From assembly GCA_964019415.1 (NCBI GenBank), contig OZ025869.1, forward strand, positions 4,466,765 to 4,530,764: 64,000 bases of DNA, written 5' to 3'. This DNA is from Ianthella basta (Eukaryota; Porifera; Demospongiae; Verongiida; Ianthellidae). Positions 47,001 to 56,196 of the stretch are shown here, piece by piece. How positions within the stretch are numbered: the stretch's first letter is position 1; each line of letters begins with the position of its first letter. The notes under the pieces are model-generated. The model searched no databases, was not told the origin of the DNA, and was given only the letters and a program-made list of their open reading frames with translations. A program made the translations under genes and the position numbers.

Positions 47001-47040
47001 TTTGTCAGGTCCATTAGTTTTGCCCTTTTTGGGAGAGGTT
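44011..47040. other. Mostly unassigned; unrecognised ORFs and one tandem duplication
   Basis: 44617-45129 (plus, 170 codons, Cys- and Leu-rich) and 45218-45442 (plus, 74 codons, Lys-rich) are open but match nothing I know. 46541-46622 and 46623-46704 are two near-identical 82-bp tandem copies beginning CCCGTTGCGACCTGG. No other structure seen. Confidence 0.4.
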
Positions 47041-47042
47041 GA

Positions 47043-47285
47043 TCATGGGATGAACATGGGCTGGGAGACACAGCAAAGTGTTAGTGGGCTGGTTGTCTCG
47101 AGAGGACTGACCAGCTCCTCCACCACTTGGTCATGACCCTTAATAGTTGCCTCTATTAAAGGTGTTGTGCCATAATACCCACCTCTGGTGTTCACATTGT
47201 GGCCCTCTTTAATTAACTGCCTCACTTTCAACAAGCCACCCTCTCTACAAGCACTCCAAAGAGCCATCTCCAATTCTCTCCAATA
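47043..47285 (-). CDS. Ankyrin-repeat exon
   Basis: From a Met at about 47271 the frame reads ALWSACREGGLLKVRQLIKE, then GHNVNTRGGYYGTTPLIEAT, then IKGHDQVVEELV. This is one complete ankyrin repeat and most of a second (A...G....V..LI..G..VN....G.TPL..A...GH..VV..L). The reading continues through TTSPLTLCCVSQ to a stop near 47043, so the gene either ends early or is spliced: the ankyrin consensus breaks after VVEELV (SPLETTSPL), and a donor there is plausible. It lies divergent from the 47618 exon. Host-type gene; partner unknown. Confidence 0.65.
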   Translation of the reverse strand, partial: YWRELEMALWSACREGGLLKVRQLIKEGHNVNTRGGYYGTTPLIEATIKGHDQVVEELVSPLETTSPLTLCCVSQPMFIP

Positions 47286-47454
47286 GAAGTACAAGTGAAG
47301 GTGTGACCTACAGAAGACACAACGGACCAATGGTACTCTCTTATATTGTAAAGAAGGTACGGTACATGTCACAAGTAAGTAAAATTTTTCCGCTAAACTT
47401 CGCGGTTGGCCAGCGCGGTAGCCAGTGAACGTTAGCAAAAATTTCCGCCGAGCA

Positions 47455-47545
47455 AGCGTGAGCAGTCTGCGGAGCATGTACGCCCTGTCTGCGGAGCGTG
47501 TGTGCCCTGACTGCGGAGCGTGTGTGCCCTGACTGCGGAGTGGCC
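47455..47545. repeat. 22-bp tandem repeats in a divergent intergenic region
   Basis: Three to four copies of CTGCGGAGCGTGTGTGCCCT(GA) between the ankyrin exon (minus) and the 47618 exon (plus). A loosely similar CG-rich tandem (GCCAAGTGAGCACTCTGCGG) occurs at 50930-51035, near a relative of the plus-strand exon. Confidence 0.75.
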
Positions 47546-47617
47546 ACACAAGCGAAATCGTAGTCACTTTTCGCTGAAGTGCCTGCCTGTAACGCTACGT
47601 GGCTCGTACGTACGTAC

Positions 47618-47745
47618 GATGGAGCTCATGGAACCGATTCAACTCTTGCGCGAAGATGGCATTGCTGGAAACAGCCGCTACAACACAAGGTCTGCTGACG
47701 ATTTGGAGTTACGAGAGCAGAAGGGCAACGCTGGATATCTCGTTC
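47618..47745 (+). CDS. Possible first exon, relative at 50750-50825
   Basis: ATG at 47618 opens MELMEPIQLLREDG, then AGNSRYNTRSADDLELREQK. The second locus (50750-50825) has a related NTWSADDSGLRER-type reading, so the exon or its DNA is duplicated. Unrecognised; no downstream exon found. Confidence 0.35.
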
Positions 47746-48030
47746 TGATATATACGTACGTACATGTGCGTATAGACTACTACGTACATACATACGCGTG
47801 CATGGTATTTGCTCTAGACGCTTTTGGAAGAAGCCAAAGACGACGATTCGAGACTGAGACGGCCGGGGTGAGGGCTACGTAAGTTCATAACTCAATATGA
47901 TGGCGAAAAAACATAGTACCTCGTACCAATATACCAACATTTTAAAATTTCAATAACCATGAGAAACTGTCATACCGTACAGAAAGGTAGTCATGCACCA
48001 TACAGGTAAAAAAGTACAAGTAACAAGAAA

Positions 48031-49112
48031 CTATGTATAAGTCATGTTTTCAGGTTCAGCTGCAGCCATCGTTCTTGTCTTTCTGCACACCTCGTCCACT
48101 GCATTTCGCATATTTTTATCGGCACTCTGCTGAGTTTCCATTCGTTGCAGCGGGAAGTGCTGCATACACACTGTGAAGATGGTTAGTAGCTTCCCTTGAT
48201 CCAATGGCGACTTTCCCTGTTTTCCACGACAGTTGCTGCTCATCTTCTCCCTCATTGTAAACACCCTGGCGGCCAGCCAACCGGCCAGGTTTCGTCTTGA
48301 GTGACAACTCTGTAAGGTGAGGGTCATCACGTCGTTGGAAATGGTGTAGCAGCCGACAGGGGGGGTAGCCATATTAGCCCGAGTAGAGACGTCTTGCAGT
48401 ACAATAGGGGCCATCTGGGTGTCTGGGCAGTTTTCTCGGGCGTGCCAGTAAGGCATTGGTCCTGGGGTTGACATCTCCTGAGGCGGTAGAGGAGCTGTTG
48501 GGAAGCAGGCTGCAGTGAAGGCGGTAAGGGCGGGTACTCCAAGGACGGATATGGAGCTGGTGGGATGCAGGGCTGTAGCACTGGCGGTGAGGGCTCTTCC
48601 TCCAAGGACTGAGGTTCAGGCTCTGGTATAATGTTGGGCTGCAGCTCCGAGGACTGGGGATGAATGCACCTTTCCCTGACTTCCTCCTTTAGAGCTGTCA
48701 CTTCTTCTTCTAGCGTCTGTAGTCGGCACAGTAGAGCTTCCACTCTGGAAACAGCGTCCACAAGCACGTCTAGCTTGTCCAGCTTGTCCACGAGAGCGGC
48801 GACGATTCTGTCCTCTTGCTGATCCTGGAGTACAGGCGTAGGTGTAGCACTTGGAAGGTCCATGGCCTGAGTTGCAGATGCTGAGGCTGCCAGCTCGAAC
48901 ACAAATGGCTCTCCATTGCTGGCGTTTTGTCTTGAGCGAACTCCACCGTTGACATCAACTATTTCTGCGTTGAAAGTCCTCTTTGTCTTACCCCATGCAA
49001 CCATGACTTTCTCCCCGACCGCAATGGTGCCCTTCATGATTGCGCTTCTCTTAACCAAAGAGGTTGTCCCCTTGGACCTTCCATCGCTCCACCGCACAAG
49101 CAACTTTTCCAT
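48031..49112 (-). CDS. BEN-domain protein
   Basis: It starts at 49112 with a small chromo/Tudor-like fold often placed ahead of BEN domains (LLVRWSDGRSKGTTSLVKRS...AVGEKVMVAWGKTKRTFNAE). A coiled-coil (KLDKLDVLVDAVSRVEALL...LQTLEEEVTALKEEV) and a Pro-rich linker follow. The C-terminal part, in a different frame (48440-48060), reads VMTLTLQSCHSRRNLAGWLA, then CRGKQGKSPLDQGKLLTIFT, then NAVDEVCRKTRT, which fits a BEN domain. The frame changes within the Pro-rich linker near 48480-48530. Either a short intron (acceptor CCGCCTCAG at about 48475) or a frameshift explains it. BEN domains bind DNA and recruit repressors. Most likely a host gene, although BEN domains also occur in transposons. Confidence 0.7.
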
Positions 49113-49251
49113 CTCGACTGACTGACTGACTTGACTGACTCACAAAGGGCAGGATCGAACTCGAAGCTGAAACCAGATATGGTGCATCAAGTTGGAACGG
49201 CTACGTATTTATAGCAAATGCACTCGAGGTGCAAGATTATTACGCAGGATA

Positions 49252-49348
49252 GTTTCGCCAATCAAATTACCGTTTAATATTACACTTCGGTCCGTATCAA
49301 AACGGACCAAAGTGTATAATATTTAACGGTAATCTGATTGGCTGAAAT
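49252..49348. repeat. Near-perfect 97-bp palindrome
   Basis: Arms of about 45 bp (GCCAATCAAATTACCG... mirrored by ...CGGTAATCTGATTGGC) around a short ATCAAA centre, including TTCGGTCCGT/ACGGACCAAA. It lies 140 bp upstream of the BEN gene and 94 bp upstream of the Tc1 frame. The outer parts carry inverted CCAAT boxes. Probably a foldback MITE. Confidence 0.8.
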
Positions 49349-49441
49349 CTGTTCAAAGGTATCCTCCCTAATAGTATAAGAATTAAATGATTGATTGTGT
49401 GATTCACCAACTTTGGTTTGCAAGTGTGACTGACGGAGAAG

Positions 49442-50470
49442 ATGCCTTTAACGAATTACCAGAGAGAAAGAGCTGTTGTGCTATGGGCCCAATCTAGACA
49501 CAAAGCAACGATTGCAGCGATTAAGAGAGACCTGGCCTTGGAAGGGATTATTGCCACTCACAAGACAGTTGGGAACACAATTTCTAGATGGTGTGCAACA
49601 GGCAGTGTGTGTGACCATCCAAGGGTCCAACCAAGTTCATTGCGCAGCCTAGCAATGGTTCTTGTACCATACTTCACATTCTCTGCACCAAACTTCTTCT
49701 TTAGGATGTCCTTCAAGGAAGAAGCAGTCAGCTCGTCATCATGGGTCATCGCGTCATCGATGCAGCGGTAATGGGCTTCAGGTACTTTCGTCGGAGGCCC
49801 ACCCCTTTCACTACGGCAAGATATTGTCAGGCAATTCGTGATCTCAACAAGGAGAAGAGACTTGCATGGTGTAAACAGTGCTTGGATGAGAATGAGCGTT
49901 TTGAAAATGTCATATTCACAGACGAGTCCACTTTTCAACTGGAGAGCCACCGCAGGAAGTGCTTCCGAAAGAAGAAGACCCCAAGAAAGCTTAAATACAA
50001 GCACAAACACCCACCAAAAATTCATGTCTGGGGTGGAATTTCAAAGCGGGGAGCAACTCATCTGGTCATGTTTGGTGGGATAATGAATGCCACAAGGTAT
50101 GGTGACATCCTTTCAGCCTCTCTTGTGCCCTTTGTCAGGAAGACATATCCAGATGGCCACCGACTCTACCAGGATAACGATCCTAAGCACACAAGCAAAT
50201 ACATTCAGAGTTTTTTTTCTGCAGAATGGCATCACCTGGTGGAAGAGCCCGGCTGAAAGCCCCGATCTGAATCCCATTGAAAAAGTTTGGGGATCCATGA
50301 AGACATATCTTCGGGACAAGTACAAGCCGAGGAACCTTCCACAGCTGAAGGAAGGTATCAAGACATATTGGAGCAAGCTAACACCTGAGCAATGTGCCAA
50401 GTACATCGACCACTTGCAAAAGGTCATGCCCATTGTCGTCCAGGAAGAGGGACGCCCTTCAGGACACTGA
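49442..50470 (+). pseudogene. Tc1/mariner-type transposase with an internal inversion
   Basis: The N-terminal helix-turn-helix (TNYQRERAVVLWAQSRHKA) starts at 49442. From about 49626 to 49803 the sequence is inverted: the minus strand there reads GGPPTKVPEAHYRCIDDAMT through RTIARLRNELGWT, which is the missing middle of the protein. The plus strand resumes TTARYCQAIRDLNKEKRLAW. Catalytic residues are FTDEST, YQDNDPKHTS and SPDLNPIEKVW (DD34E-like). A second defect is a frame change at the T8 run near 50215. Terminal inverted repeats were not identified. It is clearly dead. Apart from these two lesions the sequence is well preserved. Confidence 0.88.
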
Positions 50471-51230
50471 TGAACTATGTATCTTATTCTAAGGAAGAAC
50501 AGTTTACTGTGTGTGCTAATGTAATATAATGTTAAATTTGTGACTCAGTGTGTTGCGAGTGTATTGCTTCATTGAATATTTGTTATAATTGGATGACACT
50601 TGACCTTTTGCGTTGTTAAATAAACATTGCGCTGTTATGTATAAACATTGCGGTGAACCATAATCCCTGACACCTAAGCTATATACTCACAAGCGGGTGC
50701 CAGCGCCAGCACTAGTCGGATACCGTATCGATTCGTCTCTTGCGCACAGAGTCGAAAAGATGTCGGGGCTAGACGGCCGCTGGAACACATGGTCTGCTGA
50801 TGATTCGGGATTACGAGAGCGTCCTGTCATACACAGATAAACCGATTTCGTTGTGATCGCGAACTATGTATAGCATCGTACGCAAGTTTTCTCTCTCCGG
50901 GGGGAGCCAAGTAAAGTACTACGTGCGTACGTACGTACATGGGTGCCAAGTTCTCTCTCCGCGGACGCCAAGTGAGCACTCTGCGGGCGCAAAGTGAGCA
51001 CTCTGAGGGTGCCAAGTTAGCATTCCGCAGGGCGTTCATGGTAACCAACGACTTGCCGCTCAGCTATACGCGGATACCAAGCGCGGCGGGCCTGTGGAAA
51101 AATTATAGTTACTTGTGACATGTACCATACAGTTCTGTACCTACAAGTGTGTTTTGTGGAAGTTATTAGGCATGCTGGGTAGGTAATAGCTTGATTCTTC
51201 TCTGGACAATCGAGCACACCATGAACACTT
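50471..51230. other. Unassigned, with CG-rich tandem and a relative of the 47.6-kb exon
   Basis: 50700-50825 resembles 47630-47740 (TCTGCTGATGATT, TACGAGAGCG). 50930-51035 is a degenerate CG-rich tandem repeat. Otherwise nothing seen. Confidence 0.45.
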
Positions 51231-51244
51231 GTCAATTCAATGCA

Positions 51245-51280
51245 ACGTTTCGCCCATCACGGGCTTCTTCAGGCATACAA
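51245..51280 (-). ncRNA. Hammerhead-like core
   Basis: On the minus strand: GC|CTGAAGA, a 4-bp stem II (GCCC/GGGC after one unpaired A), then GAAACGTTGCAT. The CUGANGA and GAAA boxes are intact. Stem III would be minimal, and AACGTT is self-complementary, as in the dimer-forming minimal hammerheads of Penelope-like elements. GTT would be the cleavage triplet, with GCAT pairing back to ATGC. No flanking element recognised. Confidence 0.45.
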
Positions 51281-51766
51281 AAGTGTGTTTTGTGTATGTG
51301 TGGGTGGGTGTGGTGTGTGGTGGTGTGGCAGTGGTGTGGTGTGGTGTGTGCATGTATCACATCATCATCTTATGCATTCAATAATTATTACCTTCTTGTC
51401 TCTACCATCAGGTGCTACTTTGACCTCATCTTCTGCCAATGGCTTTTTTCTTCCTCTGTTCGTGCTGCATTTTGGCTGTGTTTCTTCCCAATTGGGTCAT
51501 TGTTATCCTATTTTGCCTTCTCCCTACATCAATTCCCAAGTACAGCTTTGCTGTCAGAATGTGGTAGCACTTATTCTTGGCCAAACAGGTGCACGAGTTG
51601 TTAGGAAACAGCTTCACTGCATGAGCCTGTGAGGTACCTTGAACCAAGAAAGCCTTCACCTTGGGATTATAGCCACAATGGCTGCTGATCAATGATCATT
51701 TGTGCCCTGGTGATTTGGCTTGCTGGTACTGTATCTTGGGGAATTCATGGACATTGTGTGGAGGCT

Positions 51767-52084
51767 TTACCCTTCATCAGCATTTTCTTCACTCTCGTCC
51801 TCTGCCAGCTCTTCAGGTTTGCCAGTGCACTCTGTATCATTGCTCTCGTGCTTGCTTCTGCACATTTGTGTGAGCCTCTCTGCTATCTCTTGAGGTGGGA
51901 AGCAATGCTCCAAGTCCATAGCTTCCATACAAATTGCCATTCCTTGAAACTGTGACGTATTGTCCAAGTCCAACCAATCATCTCTGCAGTTCATTCTTGA
52001 AGTAGCACTGTAAGTAGCACCATTCGAGTGGCAGTGAATCAGGGTTAGGGTTAGGGAAGAGACTTCTTTCCATTCTGATACCAC
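51767..52084 (-). CDS. Coding-like ORF, unrecognised
   Basis: A 105-codon minus frame of protein-like composition (NCRDDWLDLDNTSQFQGMAI, then LEHCFPPQEIAERLTQMCRS) ending in a strongly acidic tail (EELAEDESEENADEG). It starts inside the 1.1-kb duplication, but copy 1 (41683-42786) does not keep the frame open to the same end. It could be the last exon of a host or transposon gene. Confidence 0.4.
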   Translation of the reverse strand: MVSEWKEVSSLTLTLIHCHSNGATYSATSRMNCRDDWLDLDNTSQFQGMAICMEAMDLEHCFPPQEIAERLTQMCRSKHESNDTECTGKPEELAEDESEENADEG

Positions 52085-52956
52085 CAGTATCCATCAGCCT
52101 TCTAGTCTTCTGTAACTGTAACAGACAGTTTTGAATCATTAATTTCAGTTTGTTTCACACTTTGTACATGTGTCGTAACTGTATTCATGTATTATCTGAT
52201 CATGCGTCAGAGAATGAATGCATGATATTTTAAGTATACGCATACTATCTATGCATAAGCTATAAGCATGTATAGTCAAGTATGTATGTAATATTATTAT
52301 AGGAATGCACGCTTGCACACACACACACGTGCACACACATACCTTCTTTTCCAGTGTTATTTCCACGCACACAGAGTGGTGGTATAGGAGTAACGACAGC
52401 CTTGTCTCTAGTTTGCAAGTAGTGGCAATATTTCTAGCTGGATGGTCGGTTGAGGAACATGCTCGTGCAAGCAAAGTAAGTTCTAATTTCACACTTATTT
52501 CAAGATTGCCATCACTACAAAAAATAGTTTACACCACGATGAGTGTCAAATCACGTGTTAGGAGACCCACAGAAACATGTGCTTCACTTCTTTGTGCAGA
52601 GCTTGCACATGTGCATGCATGTATTGGGTTGTGCAGAACTAGTGCGAGACTACTTCACATCACCAGCTAACATGTACATTGTGTGACCATGGTCAGAAAT
52701 TTATACCAGTGGTTAGACATTAATGCAGATTACATAACTCAGAATTGGTCGGTCTGGTCTGAATTGGTCCAAAGAATATAGCCGACCCCTGTGGCTACCG
52801 CTCATTATTTTACACATTGCTTCGAAGCTCTGGTGAAGGAAGTCAGTCATAAAGGGTTCCAGTAAACCCATAGGTGAGGTGATGGATTTCTTCTGGAGCA
52901 GTGAGTTTCAACTGTGAGGATCACCACATGTTCATTACTTGTGGTGAATGAAAGAT
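51872..52956 (+). repeat. Second direct duplication, copy 2
   Basis: Matches 41683-42786. Similarity stops at 52956, 43 bp before a perfect hairpin (52999-53036). Confidence 0.88.
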
Positions 52957-52998
52957 TGCAGATGATGCAGCAGTGTACACCACTACCCTTAAATGCCT

Positions 52999-53036
52999 TT
53001 GAACTCTCTTGCTGCCCAAGCAGCAAGAGAGTTCAA
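52999..53036. other. Perfect 17-bp hairpin
   Basis: TTGAACTCTCTTGCTGC and its exact complement flank the 4-nt loop CCAA. No target duplication is evident. It could be a terminator-like or insertion-derived structure. Confidence 0.85.
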
Positions 53037-53082
53037 GCATCAAGTGAAAATCAAGGGGCTGGTAGTAGGTTAGGGGGTCTGC

Positions 53083-53388
53083 TTGGGCAATGATTCCTGT
53101 TGTTGGGGTTATTTGCCCTCTTGCAGTTGCCTGGGCAATACACTCTGCTACTGGGGTTATTCATCCTATTGCTTAGACAGCTGCAGAGCACAGTATTGCT
53201 GGGGTTACCATTTCAAGAACAGCTGGAGTTATGCACTATTTGGCTTGCAATTGGGTCAGTCACACGGTTGCAACAACTTCCCATGTGGCTGGCAAGGTGG
53301 AAGGTCTAACTCCACTGCCTGTGAATTAAGTGAAATAGTCATGCAGATAGTAGTGAATGCACATGATACGAAACTTAATGGTGTATGA
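53083..53388 (+). other. Unrecognised Cys/Trp-rich ORF
   Basis: 101 codons made partly of degenerate TTGCTGGGGTTA-like repeats (CCWGYLPSC, CYWGYSSYC). Probably repeat-driven rather than a gene. Confidence 0.25.
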
Positions 53389-53513
53389 TTGCCACTGTAA
53401 CACATGGACTATGTCATGGCCATTACACTGACATCCATATACAGTATCATGGCATTCCAATGAGGCATTACCCATTGGTGAGCATTCTGAAATGACCATG
53501 GTTCAAGTGTTCA

Positions 53514-54581
53514 TTGCGATACCTGCTGTGCAGAAGGCACTATTGTAAGCGCAATATTCACCTAGCTCGTGCATTGAGCCTGTTGCTACTGTTAGGAGGA
53601 GACGTTGAATTGAACCAAGGGCTGTGGCAGAATCATGACAATAAAAACGATGGTAGCGTGCCTGCACCAGTTGTGAGTGAGATTGCTGTTGACACTGGAA
53701 AGGTAGCAGGTGTAAATTTGGAGAGTTTGGAAAAGAGACATTCCAGACTAGCAATGCTGTCAGACTGTCAACAGAAGCAATTGAACTCTGAAACTAGTGA
53801 TGATCGTAGAGAAAGACTGGCTGTCCTCTGTGATAATCAGAGAAAGCATTTGCAGTCTGAAACATGTGAAGAACGCAACGAAAGACTGGCTGTCCTCTGT
53901 GATAATCAGAGAAAACGTTTGCAGTCTGAAACATGTGAAGAACGCGACAAAAAGTTTGCTGTTCTCTGTGATAATCAGAGGAAATGCTTGCAGTGTGAAG
54001 TGAGTGAAGAGCGTGATGGAAGACTTGCTGTCCTTTGTGATAATCAGAGGAAGTGTTAGCAGTCTGAAACATGTGAAGAATGCAATGAAAGGCTTGCCAC
54101 CCTCTGTGATAATCAGAGGAGACAACTCCTAACAGAATCAGCTGAAGAGCAAGAGCTGCGATTGAGCAGAAGCCGGGAGTGGAAGAAGGCAAGGAAATTG
54201 AATGAATCAATGTGCTATAAAAAGAAGGAGAAGGAGCAAGCTAAGCTGAGAATGAGAGCAATGAGGAGACGAAAACAGCAAATGTCTGCAAAAAAGGGAT
54301 CCTTAGCTGAGGACCCCGAAGCTGATAGCATTGCTGGAGTCAGACTTTCAAATGTAACTGTCACCAGCTGCAGCATAAGTTCCACTTGTGAGTCCTCAAA
54401 AGGATTAGATGATAAATCAAAGTGGATTGGTGTCGAAAGTGACATGCATACCTACGTGTATGCATGCAAAGATTTAATTCCCTTTCTATTTTGGGCTCTA
54501 GTACCACGTAATTTTTATTCTGTAGTATGTAATAACACCATCTGCTATAAACCGTTAAAATATTTTTTATCGAATATATAG
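53514..54581 (+). CDS. Coiled 22-residue-repeat protein with 2A-like N-terminal motif
   Basis: The N-terminus reads ALSLLLLLGGDVELNQGL. Hydrophobic residues followed by GDVELN resemble the 2A-like DVExNPGP peptides at the start of some LINE and NLR proteins in sea urchin and sponges, but NPGP is replaced by NQGL. About six 66-bp repeats (LAVLCDNQRKxLQSETCEER) follow, then a highly basic helical region (YKKKEKEQAKLRMRAMRRRK). One in-frame TAG at 54057 splits the frame (53514-54059 and 54162-54581 share it). Arg/Glu-rich repeats of this style are found upstream of Helitron and LINE proteins, so a transposon origin is likely. Confidence 0.5.
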
Positions 54582-54959
54582 TTATTTTTATTGCATTCCG
54601 TGCACATCACATATTTTCAGCAAAAACTCACATTATTTATCATCTGTGTATATTTCTTTCAATGGTGCAAGACAACTTCAACATTATGGTTTAATCTGTT
54701 GGGATACATTGTGAGTACAAGAAATGATAGATAGTGGAGGAGTATTTGTAAATGATGCAACAGTAGCTGTCTTAATCTACACTGTCCACTATACACACTG
54801 CATTTCTTCTTCCAATTCTGCTGTTTCTTCCTCATCTTTGCCTTCTTGATGCAGATAATCTGCAATACTACCAGTGGCTGTTGCACAGGCATCAGGATCA
54901 GTGAAGAAAACTATGCCATTGCGCTCCCCTTTAAGGCAGGCAACAGCAAAGCGACCTTA

Positions 54960-55990
54960 AAGAGAAAAAGAACAACATCTTGTATTGCTGCAATAATTAT
55001 ATGCACAGTCAAACAATGCTATAATCTGTACAAGAAGTGCAAATTTGCACATGTACTGCCAATCTGTACAAGAAGTGCAAATTTGCACATGCAGTGCCAA
55101 TCTGTACAAGAAGTGCAAATTTGCACATGCAGTGCCAATCTGTACAAGAAGTGCAAATTTGCACATGCAGTGCCAATCTGTACAAGAAGTGCAAATTTGC
55201 ACATGCAGTGCCAATCTGTGCAAGAAGTGCAAATTTGCACATGCAGTGCTAATCTGTACAAGAAACAACTCTTACCGTTGGTTGCATCCCCAGTCATGTT
55301 GAACCCTGTGTTTCCTTGGAAACTGAATGTGTTTATGATGCTGAGCAGCAAATCATCCTGATTTGTATGCTCAAACACATTAGAAACTTCCCCCCTGATG
55401 TGCTGGGCGCTGAGCTTTCCATTCTGAGCCTAATGTGCAACCGTGATTAGGCTTAGAGCCTGGGTCATTGAGCGACCCGCTGATAAGTTGTTGGCTGCAC
55501 AGAAATGTAAACAATTGTATGGCATTATGTAATGTGTATGTATTTGAATGAGCAGCACTATCTTTTACATGCATTCGTTGAATGACTTGATCACTGCTGC
55601 TACCCTAGGTAAGCTGATTCCAGAAGTAATTGTAACTGGCCATCATGTTCTTCCCGGGCACACAAATGAGCCCTAAACAGACCCAGCAGCTTGTGTACAA
55701 TGGCTCTTTGGACCATGCAACCATGCTAACCGATCCTTTCAAGTGGGTCTTTCTTGGATTAGAAGATCTACTCGCGTTTGCTTTAGGACTTAACTAGGAC
55801 TTAGCATTCCGGCGCGTCAGTCTGCTAGTGTATGTAATAGTTAAATGCCGCCCAAGAGGCGTCTGCGAGATTTAGAGCACGAAGATCGAGGGCGCGAACA
55901 GCCAGGCCAGGAGGAAGGGCCACCTGCCGCCTATTGTCCTTTACTATTTTGTGTAGTTGTTTAGAGTAAGGCGGAGATTCATGACAGCCA
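54960..55990 (+). repeat. Long dispersed repeat, copy 2
   Basis: Colinear with 15140-17760; see that entry for the landmarks. Here the single AGAAGTGCAAATTTG word has been amplified into the minisatellite at 55023-55262. Confidence 0.7.
55023..55262. repeat. 38-bp minisatellite, about 6.3 copies
   Basis: Unit starts at 55023, 55061, 55099, 55137, 55175, 55213 and 55251 (AATCTGTACAAGAAGTGCAA, then ATTTGCACATGCAGTGCC). Each unit holds the palindrome GTGCAAATTTGCAC. Because 38 is not a multiple of 3, several long overlapping frames arise by chance on both strands. Confidence 0.97.
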
Positions 55991-56196
55991 CTTTTAGTAT
56001 GACATTTACGAAGACTTGTTCAACCAGTACGCAATGCCATCTTTACACCTGCTAGGTAGTCTCGCACTCGTCCCCAGGCCACTTCCGGCCGCCATTTGCA
56101 AACGGGTCACAGGATCGGCCATTTTGTCCAATCCGTATTTGCTCATTCGCATTCTGGACAGCTGTGTGTAGTGGATTTCACAGCTGCTGCCAAGAT

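Noticed and set aside
49140-49180. tRNA-like T-arm (GGATCGAACTCG)
   Set aside because: No matching anticodon arm, D-arm or acceptor stem on either strand.
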